Shown here: positions 46,579-56,778 of the stretch, piece by piece
How positions within the stretch are numbered: the first letter of the stretch is position 1
Layout: each line of letters starts with the position of its first letter
Assembly (NCBI GenBank): GCA_949130495.1
Contig: OX422211.1
Location: 537,337,372-537,401,371, forward strand
Reading direction: 5' to 3'
Length of the DNA stretch: 64,000 bases
Source of the DNA: Sambucus nigra
Lineage: Eukaryota; Streptophyta; Magnoliopsida; Dipsacales; Adoxaceae
The notes under the pieces: generated by a model
The model's input: only the letters and a program-made list of their open reading frames with translations
Told to the model about the DNA's origin: nothing
Databases searched by the model: none
Made by a program: the position numbers and the translations under genes

Positions 46579-47090
46579 GAGAGAGAAAGAGAGAATGTGG
46601 GTTCGGGCTGAGTCCCGTAGTTTTTGATTTTTTCTTTTTATTTCCTGCAAAAGTGATGTAACACAGAAAAAAGATATATGCAATGCAGTGGAGTTTTTTT
46701 TATTATCTTTTATTTAATGATGAATGAATGCATGCGCATGCGCTTTTTACTTTGTTGCTGAGACTGTAAAAAGGAATATTTTTGGAATTTTTTGAAGGAA
46801 AGTTTTTATTTAAAAGGAGAATTTATATAAGGGGAAAATGGATTTTGAAATTTTGTTGAGAATATCAATTTATTTTTATAGAGTTTTTTGATTTGACAAA
46901 AGAGGAAAAAGGGAAATTTTTAAAAATGGGGGGTTGCCGATCGGCAAGCACCTTGAGCTGACTATCGGCAGTTCAGTCCAGTCCCATCAATTCCAAGCTT
47001 TGAATGGTACCCTCTTCAGCCTTTGGTACCTTGTGGGGTAGGATTCCCTCCGATTTCTGCAGGGATTATGTCTCTTGTGTAGGTTCTCGA
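46579..47090 (+). promoter_or_regulatory. Intergenic region between antisense genes, with palindrome
   Basis: AT-rich 3' flank of gene 1, then TTGCCGATCGGCAA (46934-46947), a perfect 14-bp palindrome, and a second half-like ACTATCGGCAG at 46969. The palindrome is about 145 bp upstream of the TATA box of gene 2. Confidence 0.6.
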
Positions 47091-47100
47091 GTATAAAAAG
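47091..47100 (+). promoter_or_regulatory. TATA box of antisense gene 2
   Basis: GTATAAAAAG lies 76-85 bp upstream of the ATG at 47176. The arrangement is the same as for antisense gene 1. Confidence 0.7.
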
Positions 47101-47175
47101 GGCGTAAGGGTGGAGTGTTTTCATCACACCTTTTGCATTTTCACCTACTTGCCCACTATTTCTTAGCCTTGCAAG

Positions 47176-48354
47176 ATGGCTCTCCCTGGCAGCGTTGAGT
47201 TTGTCAACTACCTCGAAGCCTTGGAAGCAATGTTCTCTTATAATGTCGACTATGAAGCTTTTAATATGCGTCGAGTCTCCTTATGGCACAATCGACCTCT
47301 TGAATGGAATGTGCTGATGGCGGCAGTACACTTCTAGTACCCTGAAGACCACGTATTCCACTTTGGGTTGGAAGAATTTTATCCTACCTATGAGAAGTTT
47401 TCTGCCATGCTGGGTGTAAACCCTAGTGTTGCTGCAGCTTTTCCCAAATTTTCCCGTTCTCCCAGGGATTTGTTGACCGGGCTTCTTCATATTTCGCTTT
47501 CGGTGGCCAGATCATTGGATGTTAGAGTAATGATCTCCCTCCCGGTAGTTTTGCAGTCTATGCATTTGCGGGAAGTAGGTGATGCTGGCTATGCTGGAGC
47601 CGTTGTTCTGGGTCTGGTTTTAAAATTTCCATTGGTGACTAGAGAATTACAGGTGGACCCGCAACTTGCAGCCATTACTTCCTGGATGTCATATCATCGT
47701 AATCATGCGATGGTGATACTGATGGAGACCCTGAATGGGCTGGATGCCTGGAGAGAAGGTCGTTCTGACGTTTTGAGGGGTAGCCCCGTGATTCTGTTCA
47801 TGTGGTTTTCTGAAAGATTCCGCTTGGAAACTCCTCCAGAATATCCCTTGTCGGCAGTACCCAAGTTGTTTTCACGCTACTTCATCAGCGTTGGCCTGTA
47901 TGTTGAGAACTAGGAGCATTGGTTTGTGGAGCATGGGGCTCGGGGCCTGTATTAGTCAGTGCCTTGGTGGGGGCTATTGCATCCTGTTCTGGAGCTAGGA
48001 GAGTATTCATATGTGCGGCTGGTTGGTCTCAGGCAGACCTCCTTTTATTTCCCTTGGCGACTTTTACGCCAATTCAGCTGGGCGCAGGTCGTGCCCCCTC
48101 GAACCTCAAATTTCTTTCCGATAGAAGATTTGACTGAGCGCCTATATATGTTGCTTGAATCTTTGCGGGAAAATTAGCGTCCGTCGACCCGTCCTTCCCA
48201 ATCTGTCGGGAAAGTTTGGCATGTACCCAAAGATTATATGAAGTGGTTGTGGAGGAAAGTAGTCAGCAAGATGTTGGCAGTGGAGACTAGAAAAGATGGT
48301 TTATTTTATCTAACGCCATGGAAGGGGGGTTGTGGTCGTTTTGAAGATGGTTAA
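47176..48354 (+). pseudogene. Antisense gene 2: retroelement-associated plant protein (DUF7745/gene23-like)
   Basis: A single frame of 393 codons runs from ATG 47176 to TAA 48352-48354. It is broken only by four in-frame TAG codons (47335, 47911, 47953, 48175), with no frameshift. Readable parts include YPEDHVFHFGLEEFYPTYEK, FMWFSERFRLETPPEYPLSA, EYSYVRLVGLRQTSFYFPWR and VPKDYMKWLWRKV. The pattern (HVF-FG-EE-PT-EEF near the start, a middle VRLVGLRQ block, a C-terminal W-x-W) is that of an uncharacterised protein family common in plant retrotransposons. I believe this is DUF7745, and an antisense gene of the related Grande element (gene23) is a plausible relative. The name is from memory. Its function is unknown. 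Confidence 0.65.
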
Positions 48355-48960
48355 GGCTCATAGATCAATGGAATGTTTACGGCACTCTATTCAGGCAGGG
48401 GAAACCTGGGGACCTCCGGATGTAGATGATAAGGGTGTAGGCTCTTTTAGTAGTGGGTAGGACTCCTGGGGAGTTTATTTTTGTAATATATGTGGGGATT
48501 TTATTTGGCTTTTTATGGTAGTAGGGGGAAGGGAGTTATCCGTTCCTTTTTCTTATGTAATCCGTGCTGAATTTTCTTATTAATGAAATAAAAAAGTTTC
48601 TGATCATCCAGCTGTGCCTTTCGATGAATTTTGTAATTTTCAATTATCTATACCGATCGCTAAGGCATACATAATCCTTTTGTTCAAGTATTTTTAGAAT
48701 GAACCGTCATTCTCTGAGGTAAGAAAAGAATAGTATTTTGTGAAAAAGAAAGGGTCGCACTCATGTGAGGTGCATGAGCTGCCTACGTACCTCTGGGGTT
48801 TCTTGAAAAAGTTCTTATCTGTTTGAAAATAGTTTTTTTTTTGCAGAGGATCAGGCCCACGTAGTTCTGGGTAGAGGGAAATGAAGATTTTTTTTTTTAG
48901 AATAGAAGGGGGATGAGAAGAGTCGTAGCGCGTCGAGATTTCGGATTAGGGTTAGAATTT
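48355..48960. other. Convergent 3' region between antisense gene 2 and integrase
   Basis: AATGAAATAAAAAAG (about 48582-48596) is a plausible plus-strand poly(A) signal. At 48775-48870 lies CTGCCTACGTACC followed by GATCAGGCCCACGTAGTTC. This two-part word also occurs in both LTRs of this element (41116-41165 and 60492-60540). The segment separates two converging transcripts, so termination is a reasonable guess. Confidence 0.55.
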
Positions 48961-50265
48961 CTTGAGACGGTCCAGATTGACTGGACGAGCCATCTCTTTC
49001 CTGTCTAGGTCAGTGAGTATGGCGGCACTGTCGGATAAGATTTTCTTCACAATGTAGGGGGCGCTCCAATTAGGCTTGAATTTCCCTCTAGGGTTTCTCT
49101 TTGAGGGCTAAATCCCCCTCTTGGACACCGCGATCCTTGACTCTCTTGTTGAATGATCGCGCTATTCAGCAATGGTACCCCTATATGTGGTAAAGAGTTT
49201 TTAATCTTCTTTCATCTAGGAGGGTTAGCTCATCAAGACGGTTTTGGCACTAGTCTTCTTCACTAACTTTGCTTTCGAGCATGATGCGTAGCGAGGGTAT
49301 TTCCAGCTCCACAAGTAGGACTGCTTCCATGCCTTAGACCAGAGAGTAAGGGGTAGCCCTAGTAGAGGTTTGGATTGAGGTTCGATATCCCCAGAGGGCG
49401 TACGGGATCCGATTGGCCCAATCCCTATAACTTTCGGTCATCTTCCTGATAATAGCTTTGAGGTTTTTGTTGGCGGCTGCCACTGCACCATTTATCTGAG
49501 GTCGGTAGGGAGAAGATTTATGTCTCTGAATCCCGTACTCATTGACTACTTCTGTGACTTCTGCTTCAAAATGCAACCCATTATCTGTACCAGCTCGTGC
49601 GGGACCCCATATTGGCAGATGATATTTTTCTTGAGGAATTTTGCCACTTTCTTAGCGTTCAACACTGCGTATGACTCAGCTTTGACCCATTTGGTGAAGT
49701 AATCAATGGAGACTAGGATGAACTCATGTCCGTTTGAAGCCTTTAGTGTAACCTTCCCTATGATGTCGATACCCCATGTGGAGAACTGCCAGGGAGAGGT
49801 CATATTGTATAACTCTCAGGGAGGTAGGTGTTGAAGATTGGAGAATTATTGGCATTTGAGGCACCTCCGGACATAGGCAGTGCAGTCCTGGGTCATGGTG
49901 GTCCTGTAGTAGCCCTGTCGGATGATCTTCTTGGCAAGCATGTGACCATTCATGTGGGGTACTCATTCCCCGCTGTGGATTTTCTGCATTATTTTCTCAA
50001 TCTCAACCCCCACGATGCAGTGTAGATGAGTTCCATCGAAATTCCTCTTAAGTAGAGCTTTATGACAGATGATGTACTGGGCGTTCAGTCTTCGGAGGGT
50101 TGTTCGATCTTTCTTGTTGGAACCCTTGGGATACCTACCATGTCTGAGGAGGCACCAGATATCATAGTACCAACAATCGGCTAGTTCGAGATCTTCGATG
50201 GAGACAAGCTCAATATGGTAGCAATGGGTCGGTCTGTCTTGCCTTTGAACTAAGAAGGTGGTCAT
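48961..50265 (-). pseudogene. Tat integrase
   Basis: The HHCC domain is near 50000-49860 in broken frames (IMQKIHSGE, then an HMGH-, C-x-x-C-bearing stretch). The first catalytic Asp is in STWGIDIIGKVTL (about 49770). The second (Asp-Asn-Gly) is readable only after a 1-bp slip at about 49597. The catalytic Glu position reads NGAVAAANKNLK (49475-49510), where Tat integrases have NGAVEAANK, so Glu is replaced by Ala. The C-terminal part runs to about 48960 with stops. This copy could not integrate cDNA. Confidence 0.82.
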
Positions 50266-50369
50266 TGTTATTCCTTAGGGCATGTCGACCATGGAGGCCA
50301 AGGTGGTGAGAGCATCGGATAGGTTATTATTTGCTCGGGGTAGGTAATGGAAGGTGATATCTCATAACC

Positions 50370-50727
50370 GGGAGGCAAACTCTTCTAATTGGGCATGAAA
50401 GGGTTGAATCTTTTCATCCTTGACTTTCCACTTTCTGAGCACTTGACCGATGATGAGGGCATAATCCCCGAAGACATCAAGCTATTGAATACCTTTCTTG
50501 AGAGCAACTTTGAGGCCCACTGTGTATGCCTCATATTCCTTCATGTTGTTGGTGCAAGGGAAATCCAATTTAACGGCAATGGGAGTGTGGGAGTCATCTG
50601 GGGCGATCAGGAGTATCCCAATGCCATATCCCTTTTTTTGCAGCGCCGTCAAAGAACATTTTCCATCGAATGCGGTCTTGAGTGGTGCAGAGGATATTTT
50701 CATCTGGGAATTCAGATATTTGGACAT
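50370..50727 (-). pseudogene. Second RNase H domain (Tat-specific)
   Basis: AFDGKCSLTALQKKGYGIGI, then LLIAPDD and LDFPCTNNMKEYEAYTVGLK form the start of an additional RNase H domain. In Tat elements this sits between the first RNase H and integrase. The CTNN-x-x-EYEA motif is diagnostic. The frame is lost beyond about 50480. Confidence 0.82.
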
Positions 50728-50736
50728 CTTCTTAGT

Positions 50737-52225
50737 CTATAGGGTAATCGGCGATAAGTCAGAGATGGCTCTTCCTTTAAAGGCTTTTTGTGTGACGTAC
50801 ACGATATCGAACTCGATTAGGAGCATCAACCATCGGGCCATTCGGCTGGATAAGGCGGGTTTCTCAAGAAGGTATTTGATGGGATCTATTCGGGATAAAA
50901 GTTTGATGGGGAAGGCGAGCATGTAGTGTCGCAACTTTTGGGTGACCCAGACAAGTGAGACACATGCCTTTTCTAAAATGGTGTAATTGACCTCGTACTC
51001 GGCTAATTTTTTACTTGCGTAATAGATGGCTCTTTCTTTGCAGGAGTCTTCAAGGTATTGGGCTAACAAAGCCTCGGCTGCAGTGTCGATTATGGTTAGG
51101 TATAGGAGCAAAGGGAGACCAGACTGTGATGGAATGAGAACTGGAGGTTGGGTAAGATATTGTTTAATTTGTTCAAAAGCTTCCTGGCAGGCCTGGTTCC
51201 AAACCTTGGTTGAATCCTTTCGGAGGAGCTTGAAGATTGGTTCACAAATGGAGGTTAGCTGGCTGATAAACCGACTGATATATTGTAATTTCCCAAGAAA
51301 CCCTCGGACTTCTTTCTCTGTTCGGGGTGGTGGCATCTCAAGTATGGCTTTTAGCTTTGCAGGATCTACTTCTATCCCCTTTTTGCTGACTATGAATCCC
51401 AAGAGTTTTCCTTTTATAATGCCAAAGACACACTTCTGTGTATTAAGTCGCATCTGATACCGTCGCAGTCGTTCGAAGAACTTCCGAAGAGCGGGAACAT
51501 GACCTTCTCTAGTTTTGGACTTGATAATCATATCATCCACATAAACCTCGACTTCTTTGTGGATCAGATCGTGCAGATGGTTGTAGTATCCCTTTGGTAG
51601 GTAGACCCAGCATTCTTGAGACCAAATGGCATAACGGTGCAGCATAAGGTTCCCCATGGGGTGATGAATGCATTTTTTTCTTGGTGGTCGGGGTGCATCT
51701 TGATTTGGTTGTATCCGACAAACCCGTCGATAAATGACTTGAGAGCATGACTGGTTGTGTTGTCCACTATCATGTCGATGTTGGGTAGCGGATAATCATC
51801 CTTTGGAGAAGCTTTGTTTAAATCTCGATAATCTACACACATTCGAACCTTCCCTCCTGATTTCGACACAGGTACAATGTTGGCTAGCCATGTGGGATAT
51901 TCGATCGCCCGAATGAAACCTACGTTTAACTGTTTGACCACCTCTTCTTCGGCCTTGAGCAACCATTTGGTGCGGAGTTTCTCAATTTTTGTTTCACTGG
52001 CTTGTAATTTGGGAGAGTGGGGATCTCGTGCTGAGCTATTTCAGGATCGATGTCGGGCATATCATCATAGGACCATGCGAAGACATCTACGAACTCCTTC
52101 ACCAATTCTTCTTGTGCGTGCTCATGCTCGTCAAGGGTGGCCCTTATCCTAATCTCACGCAGTTGGCTACTAGAATCGAGATTAATAACAACAGTCTCTT
52201 CTTCATTAACTTGAACGCGGTTATG
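50737..52225 (-). pseudogene. Tat reverse transcriptase and first RNase H
   Basis: The RT begins with EFVDVFAWSYDDMPDIDPEI (about 52050). It continues KVRMCVDYRDLNKASPKDDY, then FITPWGTLC and MPFGLKNAGSTYQR. The active site is EVYVDDMIIKSK (about 51530). RNase H follows with YYASKKLAEYEVNYTILEKA and ends FKGRAISD. Frameshifts near 51985 and 51600 split the reading into three pieces. The catalytic Asp pair is intact. Sequence order and motifs place it in the Tat lineage. Confidence 0.9.
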
Positions 52226-53205
52226 TTATTTATTATTAACCTTATTTAGATCAGTTAAGAATTGTTCATTTGCAAAATCATCAACATCAAAAGTTTGATT
52301 AGAATTCAAGCAGTTAATGTAAGGCACAGCAAGATACTCAAAATCTTCGTTTATTTCATTGATAGGAAAAACAACATTGAGAACCTCATCAAAAGAGGTC
52401 TCGGTTACATTTGAGCAAGGATAGGCGACAGAAGAGGAAATAGGGTAAACATTGGGGTTAGGGGAGATTTCAAGGGGTAGAATTGGCATAGCATGCCAGT
52501 TGAGGAGAGGTGTATCAGCAGCTTTAATCAGACGGGATGGGTCAATTGATGTAGTGCCTGAATGAACTATGTAGAGTGGCAGCCCCAGTATTTGTAGGTT
52601 GAAGGAATCTTTGAAATCGCTTTCCTCAGTCTCTTCGGCATCTTTGATGAGCGGTTGTACTTGGTGTGGGAAACTTTTGGCCACTGGGTAGCTGTCTTGG
52701 AAAAAGATCTCCATCCCAGGCCTCATCTTCTTGTTTGTGTGGTCATACCATGGTTCTGAAAAATCGTAAAAAGGGTAGTCTTCGCCTTTTTTGATGAATC
52801 TTCCATTCAAGGAGTCTCTTGAGATAGTTCGGATACAGTCTAATCTTCTCTTTGGTCAAGATTGGCGGATCATTCTTAGCTCTTGTTCTGATGGTTGATA
52901 CCCCAAGCCTCAAGGAGGGAAAGCTTTCTTTAGTTCGATGGGCTCAAGTATCCCCTGCTGCCTTTGCTCTTGTTTCGGGCATGAAGTGCATGTTTCTGAA
53001 CATCTGAATTACATTGACATATGCCATGAGGGTCATATTCTGGACAAACCCTTTCTTTAAAACCGTCCCCCACCGGGAGTAAGAGTGGCTCAACTCGAAA
53101 TCCTGATAGGAGCATATCATTTGACCCGTGTTGTATCTCAAGGATTGGACGGCTAGTGCTTGCACCCTCGACATTTTTATTGTCGCCCAAAATGGTGATG
53201 ACTTG
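52226..53205 (-). pseudogene. Tat protease-RT spacer (coding)
   Basis: The spacer is an almost open reading. ILEIQHGSNDMLLSGFRVEP leads to a segment with RNMHFMPETRAKA, then NGRFIKKGEDYPFYDFSEPW, and continues in the RT frame to a TAA at 52226-52228. I see no convincing intron boundaries. This argues against the spliced arrangement reported for Ogre. One frameshift lies near 53000. Function of the spacer is unknown. Confidence 0.6.
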
Positions 53206-53210
53206 CCCGT

Positions 53211-54451
53211 TGTAACAACCCGCGTAATTTTGGGCTATTTTAATTAATTTGTGGAAAATGGAGGAAAATAAATTTTTTGATAAAATTATTTTTATTGCTC
53301 AAATATGTTGGTTATTATTTTTAAAGGCGAGAATTTCAAACGGTTTCGAAAACGGAGTTAAAACGGATTTTAAAATGATTTTAAAATGTTTTTAACTCTT
53401 GGAGTTGTTTTGAATTTCAACTTTTCATTTCTTTGCCTTATTTAAAGGAGTCTTTTGGATTCGAACTCTTCATTTCTTTGCATTATAAAAGGAAGTCGTG
53501 GGCAAACCCTTTTAACCTACTTTTGGCATAAATTTTGGCAGAAAATATATTATATATTCCTCTTCTTTTTATATACACATTGGCCCTTGAGATTTGTGAG
53601 TTCCAACCTTAGATTAGAGGTGTTCTTGGGGATATTTTGTTGGAGGTTCTTGGAGGAGCTTTTGTATGTCTTTTGTGTTGATCTTGAGGATGTGATCGTT
53701 GGTTTCTCATCATGGTTTGAGGTATGGGGTTTTACACAATATGCTCCTTAAATCTCGCGAGTGTCATTCTCTTTGAATTCTTGTTTAATTGAACTCATAT
53801 TTGAATTGATAAATTCATTGAAATCTGTAAAATAATTGTTGAAATTATTTTGATTCATGTGGTATCATTTTATTGTTGATGAGCACGTTGTCATGAGATT
53901 TTAATATGGCACGGATGTTGGGCACCCGCCAAAATTCCAGTTTCCCGGGCTATGGCTTGATAAAGCATATACGGATGTGGAGAGGCCTGGTGACCCGGTT
54001 AAAGTGTTGTTGAGAAATTATAATGATAAATGATTTGAGATTTTCATTTTGATTTGAATATTCGTACTCGTGCTGTTACGCTTTGTTCATCGCTAATATA
54101 TATTTGTTAAGCATCTTTCCTGTCGTATTGTGTACTTCCCCATATTTTCTTTTAGTGGCAGGTTAGCGCGAATTTTGGGGGGCTATGGAGATTGATTTTA
54201 ATGAGGATTGTTTGGGAAAGATTTGTATTATTTATTTTCTTGTATAGAGCACTGGAGATTCGTATTTTTATTCGAGCTAGATAGCTGTAAATTTTAATTC
54301 GAGGGACTTGTTGTATTTGAAGAATTGAGATTAGTGGATTTATATTATTGTGGGTTTATTTAGATGCTCTATACCTTGTAACTTGTGGATTTGGATTTAT
54401 TTTATCGCATTAGCGCTCCGTTCGCTCTCCCCGGGCGGGCGGGGTGTTACA
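53211..54451 (+). repeat. Mini-element 5' LTR
   Basis: It begins TGTAACAACCCGCG and ends GGGGTGTTACA. Two TTTAAAGGA and CATTTCTTTGC words recur within it. It is collinear with the 3' LTR with only scattered substitutions and a few compensating 1-bp gaps. Confidence 0.92.
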
Positions 54452-54631
54452 AATGGTATCAGAGCTTAGGTATACGGCAACCCTCGGGGCTTGGGTTTTG
54501 GGTTCATTGCATGGTTAGAAAATTTTAGGTGATATTCGTGATAGGCATATAGATTAGATGTGAGGAATATATTTTTGAGAGTTAGGCATTTGGCGAATTT
54601 CGAGGGCGAAATTCCATTGTTAGTGGGGAAG
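54452..54631 (+). other. Mini-element interior: primer site and polypurine tract only
   Basis: This is the entire 180-bp interior. TGGTATCAGAGC begins at 54454 and GTGGGGAAG ends at 54631. Between them lie about 100 bp of leader-like sequence and the remnant of a pol 3' end. Confidence 0.88.
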
Positions 54632-55872
54632 TGTAACAACCCGCGTAATTTTGGGCTATTTTAATTATTTTCTGGAAAAAGGAGGAAAATAAAGTTTTTG
54701 ATAAAATTATTTTTATTGCTCAAATATGTTTGTTATTATTTTTAAAGGCGATAATTTCAAACGGTTTCAAAAACGGAGTTAAAACGGATTTTAAAATGAT
54801 TTAAAATGTTTTTAACTCTTGGAGTTGTTTTGACTTCCAACTTTTCATTTCTTTGCCTTATTTAAAGGAGTCTTTTGGATTCGAACTCTTCATTTCTTTG
54901 CATTATAAAAGGAAGTCATGGGCAAACCCTTTTAACCTACTTTTGGCATAAATTTTGGCAGAAAATATATTTTATATTCCTCTTCTTTTTATATACACAT
55001 TGGCCCTTGAGATTTGTGAGTTCCAACCTTAGATTAGAGGTGTTCTTGGGGATATTTTGTTGGAGGTTCTTGGAGGAGCTTTTGTATATCTTTTGTGTTG
55101 ATCTTAAGGATGTGATCGTTGGTTTCTCATCATGGTTTGAGGTATGAGGTTTTACACAATATGCTCCTTAAATCTCGCGAGTGTCATTCTCTTTGAATTC
55201 TTGTTTAATTGAACTCATATTTGAATTGATAAATTCATTGAAATCTGGAAAATAATTGTTGAAATTATTTTGATTCATGTGGTATCATTTTATTGTTGAT
55301 GAGCACGTTGTCATGAGATTTTAATATGGCACGGATGTTGGGCACCCACCAAAATTCTTGTTTCCCGGGCTATGGCTTGATAAAGCATATACGGATGTGG
55401 AGAGGCCTGGTGACCCGGTTAAAGTGTTGTTGAGAAATTATAATGATAAATGATTTGAGATTTGCATTTTGATTTGAATATTCGAACTCGTGCTGTTACG
55501 CTTTGTTCATCGCTAATATATATTTGTTGAGCATCTTTCATGCCGTATTGTGTACTTCCCCATATTTTCTTTTAGTGGAAGGTTAGCGCGAATTTTGGGG
55601 CGCTATGGAGATTGATTTTAGTGAGGATTGTTTGGGAAAGATTTGTATTATTTATTTTCTTGTATAGATCATTGGAGATTTGTATTTTTATTCGAGTTAG
55701 ATAGCTGTAAACTTTAAATTCGAGGGACTTGTTGTATTTGAAGAATTGAGATTAGTGGATTTATATTATTGTGGGTTTATTTAGATGCTCTATACCTTGT
55801 CACTTGTGGATTTGGATTTATTTTATCACATTAGCGTTCCGTTCGCTCTCCCCAGGCGGGTGGGGTGTTACA
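54632..55872 (+). repeat. Mini-element 3' LTR
   Basis: Same length as the 5' LTR (1241 bp). It ends GGGGTGTTACA, followed by the CCCGT duplication. Confidence 0.92.
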
Positions 55873-56778
55873 CCCGTCGGCGAAGAACTTCAATTTCTGA
55901 TGGAGTAAGGAAGACACACCCTTCATATTGTGGAGCCAGGGTCGTCCGAGCAACAGGTTGAAACAAGCAGGGATGTCTATGACTTGGAATTCAACGATGG
56001 GGTTAATAGGGCCAACCCATATTTCAAGTTTTATGGACCCCATTACCTCACGACGGGTATTATCGTAGGCACGCACAGCGGCGAAGGTTGGAGCAAGGTC
56101 GCTTTCTTTCAGGCCTAAACACTTGAAGGATCTTAGAGGGAAAACGTTCAAGGCGGATCCGTTATCGACAAGGGAGAGTGGTAGGGCCTTTCCCTTAACT
56201 TCGACGGAGATATTGAGTGCATGATTGTGATTAGGACCAATTCTGGGGATTTCTTCTTCAGAAAATGATAGTATTCGGGTAGAGGTCAAGGATCCGACCA
56301 GATTTACTGCTTCTTCTGGTGTGGTAGAGGGAAGAATTATGGGTCCAGTGAGTAATTTGATTAAAGCATTTATGTGCAGCCTGGAACACATGAAAAGTCC
56401 CCAAATAGTGATGTTAGCTTGGGTTTTCTTTAGTTGATCGAGGATCTTGCTCTCCTCGATGGTCATCTCTAGCATAGGAAGGTTTTCAACGCCCTTCCCT
56501 TTGTCATTTGCTGGTAGTGACCTTGGAACCTGGTAATGTCTCCCTGATTTGGTTATGTGATTTACTGAAGAAGGAAAGAACATGAATCTCGGTTCCTCAT
56601 CAATCTCAGGTTGTTCTGCCACCCTATTTATTTCTCCAAGTAGTTCTTCAAATGATATCATCCCACATATGTCGGCTACTGGGCCAGCTCTTCCTGAAGC
56701 TTGTTCTTCACTCAAATCTTTGAATTCTTCCCCCATCCGGTGGTAGCAACTCTGTCTTTCCATATAAATTCGATGCAT
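55873..56778 (-). pseudogene. Tat aspartic protease
   Basis: The frame opens at about 56778 after a slip from gag. The protease core reads LPLSLVDNGSALNVFPLRSF, VRAYDNTRREVMGSIKLEIW, VIDIPACFNLLLGRPWLH and LLHQKLKFFADG. This is the typical Tat/Ogre protease, with D-N-G in the active site as usual for this lineage. It is interrupted at 55872 by the mini-element and resumes at 53205. The protease would cut the Gag-Pol precursor. Confidence 0.88.

Larger units (their letters stand above)
53211..55872 (+). mobile_element. LTR mini-element with 180-bp interior (TRIM-like, Tekay-derived)
   Basis: Two direct LTRs of exactly 1241 bp (53211-54451 and 54632-55872) flank an interior of 180 bp. The duplication CCCGT flanks the whole (53206-53210 and 55873-55877). 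The interior keeps a tRNA-iMet primer site (TGGTATCAGAGC, 54454-54465), a TTTCGAGGGCGAAATTCC segment typical of the Tekay pol end, and a G-rich tract before the second LTR. No coding capacity is present. It must have moved with proteins supplied by another element, most likely a Tekay-type one given the LTR ends (TGTAACAACCC ... GGTGTTACA). Confidence 0.92.

Noticed and set aside
45048..48177. Natural amber readthrough or codon reassignment in the antisense genes
   Set aside because: Plant nuclear genes use the standard code, and TGG-to-TAG deamination explains the pattern without a special mechanism.
44463..48354. Intact host genes inserted between elements
   Set aside because: They lie wholly inside the Tat LTR pair, carry several stops, and share palindromes with the element, so they belong to the element.
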